Assembly: GCF_000495915.1 (NCBI RefSeq)
Contig: NZ_AOFQ01000006.1
Coordinates: 1-64,000, forward strand
From: Stutzerimonas chloritidismutans AW-1
GTDB taxonomy: Bacteria; Pseudomonadota; Gammaproteobacteria; Pseudomonadales; Pseudomonadaceae
Direction: 5' to 3'
DNA length: 64,000 nt
Notes under the pieces: generated by a model
Database searches by the model: none
What the model was told of the DNA's origin: nothing
What the model saw: only the letters and a program-made list of their open reading frames with translations
Shown here: one piece after another, positions 60,839 to 64,000 of the stretch
Layout of the letters: each line of letters begins with the position of its first letter
Numbering within the stretch: position 1 is the first letter of the stretch
Position numbers and translations under genes: made by a program

Positions 60839-60869
60839 AAAACAAAAGCCCCGACAGAGCGGGGCTTTT
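60839..60869 (-). terminator. Intrinsic terminator between gcvH and gcvP
   Basis: AAAAGCCCCG (60844-60853) and CGGGGCTTTT (60860-60869) form a perfect 10-bp stem; on the minus strand TTTTGTTTTT follows. It lies 11 bases after the gcvH stop and 21 bases before the gcvP start. Confidence 0.9.
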
Positions 60870-60880
60870 GCGGATGATGC

Positions 60881-61270
60881 TTAGGCGTCGGCGTCGCAGG
60901 CAGCCTGGTAACCGGCCGCGTCGAGCAACTTGTCCAGCTCCGACGTATCGCTCGGCTGCAGGCGGAAGAACCAGCTGCCGTAAGGGTCGCTGTTGACCAG
61001 CTCGGGCGAATCGGCAAGCGCCTCGTTGACCGCGATCACCTCGCCGGCCACCGGCGCATAGATGTCGGACGCGGCTTTCACCGATTCGACCACACCGGCT
61101 TCCTGGCCGGCATTGAGCTGGCGCCCGACCTCGGGCAGCTCGACGTAGACCACATCCCCCAGCGCTTCCTGGGCGTGATCGGAGATACCGACGGTGATGC
61201 TGCCGTCCGCTTCGAGACGGGCCCACTCGTGGCTGGCGGCGTAACGCAGATCGCTGGGGATATTGCTCAT
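60881..61270 (-). CDS. gcvH: Glycine cleavage system H protein
   Basis: A 129-residue lipoyl carrier. The lipoylated lysine is K65 in [10 protein letters not shown]; the [13 protein letters not shown] strand precedes it. GcvH shuttles the aminomethyl arm between P, T and L proteins. Starts 52 bp after gcvT. Confidence 0.97.
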   Translation of the reverse strand: MSNIPSDLRYAASHEWARLEADGSITVGISDHAQEALGDVVYVELPEVGRQLNAGQEAGVVESVKAASDIYAPVAGEVIAVNEALADSPELVNSDPYGSWFFRLQPSDTSELDKLLDAAGYQAACDADA

Positions 61271-61322
61271 TGTCGGGTCCTCAAGGCTGTTGACAGCAGT
61301 CGCGCAAAACAGTCGGTCGAAT

Positions 61323-62405
61323 TTACACCAGTACCTTGCCGTGGCGCACGAATGTCGGCTGCACGACCCGCACCGGATACCACTTGCCACGAATCTCCAC
61401 TTCCGCGCGCTCGGCGGTCCCGGCCGGCACGCGGGCCAGGGCGATGGACTTGCCAAGCGTAGGAGAAAAACTGCCGCTGGTGATCTCGCCGTCGCCGACG
61501 CCATTCACCCGCACCACCTGATGAGCACGCAGTACGCCGCGCTCCTCCAGCACCAGGCCGACCAGCTTGGGCAGGTCGTCACGCGCCCGCTGCTGCTCCA
61601 GGGCGGCACGGCCGACGAAGTCGCGCTCGGTCGGCTCCCAGGCCACGGTCCAGCCCATGTTGGCCGCCAGCGGCGATACGTCTTCAGTCATGTCCTGGCC
61701 GTACAGGTTGAGGCCGGCCTCCAGACGCAGGGTGTCGCGCGCACCGAGGCCGATCGGCGGGATGCCGGCGCCGACCAGCTCGCTGAGGAAGTCCGGAGCC
61801 TGCTGCGCGGGCAGGATGATTTCCAGGCCATCTTCGCCGGTATAGCCGGTACGCCCGATGAACCAGTCGCCATCGGCCATGCCCTGAAAAGGCTTGAGAT
61901 CGTGAATCAGCCCGGCCCGGGCCTGGCTCACCAGCTCGGACGTACGCGCGCGGGCATGCGGCCCCTGGATGGCCAGCATGGCAAGCTCGGCGCGCTCCCT
62001 GACCTCGACGGCGAAGCCGGCCGCCTGGGCCTGCATCCACGCCAGATCCTTGTCGCGGGTGCTGGCATTGACCACCAGGCGATAACCCCAATCGGTCAGG
62101 TAGACGATGAGGTCATCGATCACCCCGCCGCGCTCGTTGAGCATCGCGGTGTAAAGCGCCCGACCGGTGCTTTTCAGGCGTGCCACATCGTTGGCCAGCA
62201 AGCGCTGCAGATAGTCGCGGGCCTGCTCGCCGGAGACATCGACCACGGTCATGTGCGAGACGTCGAACACCCCGCAGTCACGACGAACCTGATGATGTTC
62301 TTCTACTTGGGAGCCGTAATGCAGTGGCATGTCCCAGCCACCGAAGTCGACCATCTTGGCACCGAGCGCAAGGTGCTGATCGTAGAGGGGAGTACGCTGA
62401 CCCAT
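61323..62405 (-). CDS. gcvT: Glycine cleavage T protein (aminomethyltransferase)
   Basis: A 360-residue folate-binding enzyme beginning [20 protein letters not shown], with [14 protein letters not shown] and the [15 protein letters not shown] segment. It moves the one-carbon unit to tetrahydrofolate and releases ammonia. AAGGAG is 7 bases before the ATG. The 212-bp upstream region has no recognisable glycine riboswitch; a TCGCCGA/TCGGCGA pairing is present at about 62425-62485 with uncertain meaning. Confidence 0.96.
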   Translation of the reverse strand: MGQRTPLYDQHLALGAKMVDFGGWDMPLHYGSQVEEHHQVRRDCGVFDVSHMTVVDVSGEQARDYLQRLLANDVARLKSTGRALYTAMLNERGGVIDDLIVYLTDWGYRLVVNASTRDKDLAWMQAQAAGFAVEVRERAELAMLAIQGPHARARTSELVSQARAGLIHDLKPFQGMADGDWFIGRTGYTGEDGLEIILPAQQAPDFLSELVGAGIPPIGLGARDTLRLEAGLNLYGQDMTEDVSPLAANMGWTVAWEPTERDFVGRAALEQQRARDDLPKLVGLVLEERGVLRAHQVVRVNGVGDGEITSGSFSPTLGKSIALARVPAGTAERAEVEIRGKWYPVRVVQPTFVRHGKVLV

Positions 62406-62617
62406 GGGTTTCTCCTTCCGGGCAGGTCGCCGAATCGGCATTGGAAAAGTCAGTAGAGCCGGGCCCTGCGGGGGTCGGCGACTTTCGAATGGCGCGCATT
62501 GTAGCCCCAAGGTCGCAGCAGGTCACGGCAGATCAGGTGGCAGGAGACTGGAGGTCGAATCGCGGCCCGCAGTAGCGCGGCTGCGTCGCTCAGCACCCTG
62601 CCGCCAGAGCTGCGTGA

Positions 62618-64000
62618 CTAGCCAGGGCGCCGCGCCGAACGGCGAATCAGCAGCACCACCGGCAGCAGTCCGACCAGCACCAAGGTCAGTGCCGGGAGCG
62701 ACGCGCGGGCCCATTCGCCTTCACTGGTCATTTCGAAGATGCGCACGGCCAGGGTGTCCCAGCCGAATGGCCGCATCAGCAAGGTCGCCGGCATTTCCTT
62801 GAGCACGTCGACGAATACCAGCAGTGCCGCGCTCAGCGTGCCCGGCAGCAGCAACGGCAGGTAGACCCGGAAGAACAGCGCCGGGCCACCGACACCCAGG
62901 CTGCGCGACGCCTGCGGCAGCGAGGGGCGAATCCGCGCCAGGGCGTTTTCCAGCGGGCCGAAGGCAACCGCCATGAAGCGGATCAGATAGGCCAGCAGCA
63001 ACGCGCCGAGGCTGCCGAGCAGGATCGGCTTCCCGCCAGCGCCCAACCAGCTCGACAGCGGAATGACCAGGTGCCGGTCGAGGTAACTGAACGCCAGCAT
63101 GATCGAAACCGCCAGTACCGAACCCGGCAAGGCATAGCCGAGATTGGCCAGGCTCACCGCGCTGCGGATCGAGCGCACCGGCGCCTGACGTCGGGCGAAC
63201 GCCAGCAGCAGCGCCACGCTCACAGTGATCAGTGCGGCGATAGCACCGAGATAGAGCGTGTGCAGGATCATACCGGCGTAACGCTCGTCGAGATCGAAGC
63301 GACCGCGCTGCCAGAGCCAGGCCAGCAGCTGCAACAGCGGGATGATGAACGCGCAGAGAAATACCAGGCCGCACCAGGCGCTGGCCGCAAACGCCTTCAC
63401 ACCGGTCAGCCGATACAGCGCCGCGGAGCGCGCTCGCTCATTGGCCGGTCGCGCAGCACCGCGCGCCCGGCGCTCGCCGTAGAGCACCAGCATCACCGCC
63501 AGCAACAACAGGCTGGCCAGCTGGGTGGCGCTGGTCAGACTGAAGAAGCCGTACCAGGTCTTGTAGATCGCAGTGGTGAAGGTATCGAAGTTGAACACCG
63601 ACACCGCACCGAAGTCAGCCAGGGTTTCCATCATTGCCAGGGCCAGACCGGCACCGATCGCCGGTCGCGCCATCGGCAGCGCCACGCGCCAGAAAGCCTG
63701 CCAGGGCGACTGGCCGAGCACCCGCGCCGCTTCCATCAGTCCCTTGCCCTGAGCGAGAAAGGCCGAGCGCGCCAGCAGATAGACATAGGGGTAGAACACC
63801 AGCACCAGCACCGTGATCACACCGCCCGTGGAGCGCACTCGCGGAAAGCGAATGCCGCTACCGAACCACTCGCGCGCCAGGGTTTGCACCGGACCAGCGA
63901 AATCGAGCAGCCCGATGAAGACGAACGCCAACACATAGGCAGGAATCGCGAACGGCAGCATCAGCGCCCAATCCAGCCAGCGGCGTCCGGGAAATTCGCA
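62618..64000 (-). CDS. Iron(III)-type ABC transporter permease (FbpB/SfuB-like), 5' truncated
   Basis: The frame remains open to the window edge, so the start is outside; 460 residues are visible, beginning within a FPGRRWLDWAL stretch before a membrane helix. It is a double-length permease with two BPD_transp_1 domains, each with an EAA loop (AARVLGQSPWQAF and ASRSLGVGGPALF). About 11 helices are visible. The family imports ferric iron or spermidine-type substrates with a periplasmic receptor; iron is the likelier substrate for this arrangement. No partner gene is visible. Confidence 0.85.
   Translation of the reverse strand, partial: CEFPGRRWLDWALMLPFAIPAYVLAFVFIGLLDFAGPVQTLAREWFGSGIRFPRVRSTGGVITVLVLVFYPYVYLLARSAFLAQGKGLMEAARVLGQSPWQAFWRVALPMARPAIGAGLALAMMETLADFGAVSVFNFDTFTTAIYKTWYGFFSLTSATQLASLLLLAVMLVLYGERRARGAARPANERARSAALYRLTGVKAFAASAWCGLVFLCAFIIPLLQLLAWLWQRGRFDLDERYAGMILHTLYLGAIAALITVSVALLLAFARRQAPVRSIRSAVSLANLGYALPGSVLAVSIMLAFSYLDRHLVIPLSSWLGAGGKPILLGSLGALLLAYLIRFMAVAFGPLENALARIRPSLPQASRSLGVGGPALFFRVYLPLLLPGTLSAALLVFVDVLKEMPATLLMRPFGWDTLAVRIFEMTSEGEWARASLPALTLVLVGLLPVVLLIRRSARRPG

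Noticed and set aside
62406..62617. Glycine riboswitch ahead of gcvT
   Set aside because: The tandem-aptamer conserved blocks are not seen; only a loose 7-bp pairing is present.

Overview
The window reads as chromosomal DNA of a Pseudomonas-type gammaproteobacterium, most likely the Stutzerimonas (Pseudomonas) stutzeri group. The base composition is uniformly GC-rich. AlgB/KinB, the DgcP-nuclease-DsbA-cytochrome c4-EngB order and the very large PstC/PstA subunits are Pseudomonas traits. The mature cytochrome c4 appears, from memory and without a search, to match the classical P. stutzeri c4. I see no rRNA, tRNA, IS element, prophage or CRISPR array. Both window ends cut genes: a DUF3482 GTPase at the left and an iron-type ABC permease at the right.

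Layout. 1-3.0 kb: truncated GTPase, a DMT exporter and a divergent LysR regulator. 3.0-10.1 kb: the phosphate operon pstS-pstC-pstA-pstB-phoU on the minus strand, with PHO boxes before both pstS and pstC at identical -10 spacing and a hairpin at every gene junction. 10.2-13.4 kb: acyl-CoA thioesterase, a membrane diguanylate cyclase (DGC), an AEC transporter and a small membrane protein. 13.5-22.3 kb: recC-recB-recD. 22.5-25.2 kb: a periplasmic double-Cache protein and a Na/Pi cotransporter-like protein. 25.2-32.8 kb: a tricarboxylate uptake locus (oprD-type porin, tctC, tctB, tctA, AbrB-type membrane protein) divergent from tctD-tctE.

32.8-40.8 kb is the most unusual part. Two tandem paralogous 7TMR-DISM diguanylate cyclases are followed by two tandem paralogous Aer-type aerotaxis receptors, all on the minus strand. 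Two related structured leader elements, each with an intrinsic terminator, lie ahead of the receptors, and a 54-codon gene lies between them. 41.4-45.0 kb: a TAXI-type TRAP transporter with fused membrane subunits. 45.1-46.4 kb: a SpmAB-like Gate-domain protein. 46.8-47.9 kb: three small genes of stress or envelope type, just before algB-kinB (48.2-51.4 kb) and a DUF1330 gene. 51.8-57.8 kb: lipoprotein amidase, DgcP-like cyclase, EEP nuclease, DsbA, cytochrome c4 and EngB. 57.9-62.4 kb: the glycine cleavage genes gcvT-gcvH-gcvP. 62.6-64 kb: a truncated permease.

Functional themes are phosphate and organic-acid uptake, cyclic-di-GMP and chemotaxis signalling (four GGDEF proteins, all with an RxxD inhibitory site and none with an EAL domain), redox and envelope maintenance, and housekeeping DNA repair.
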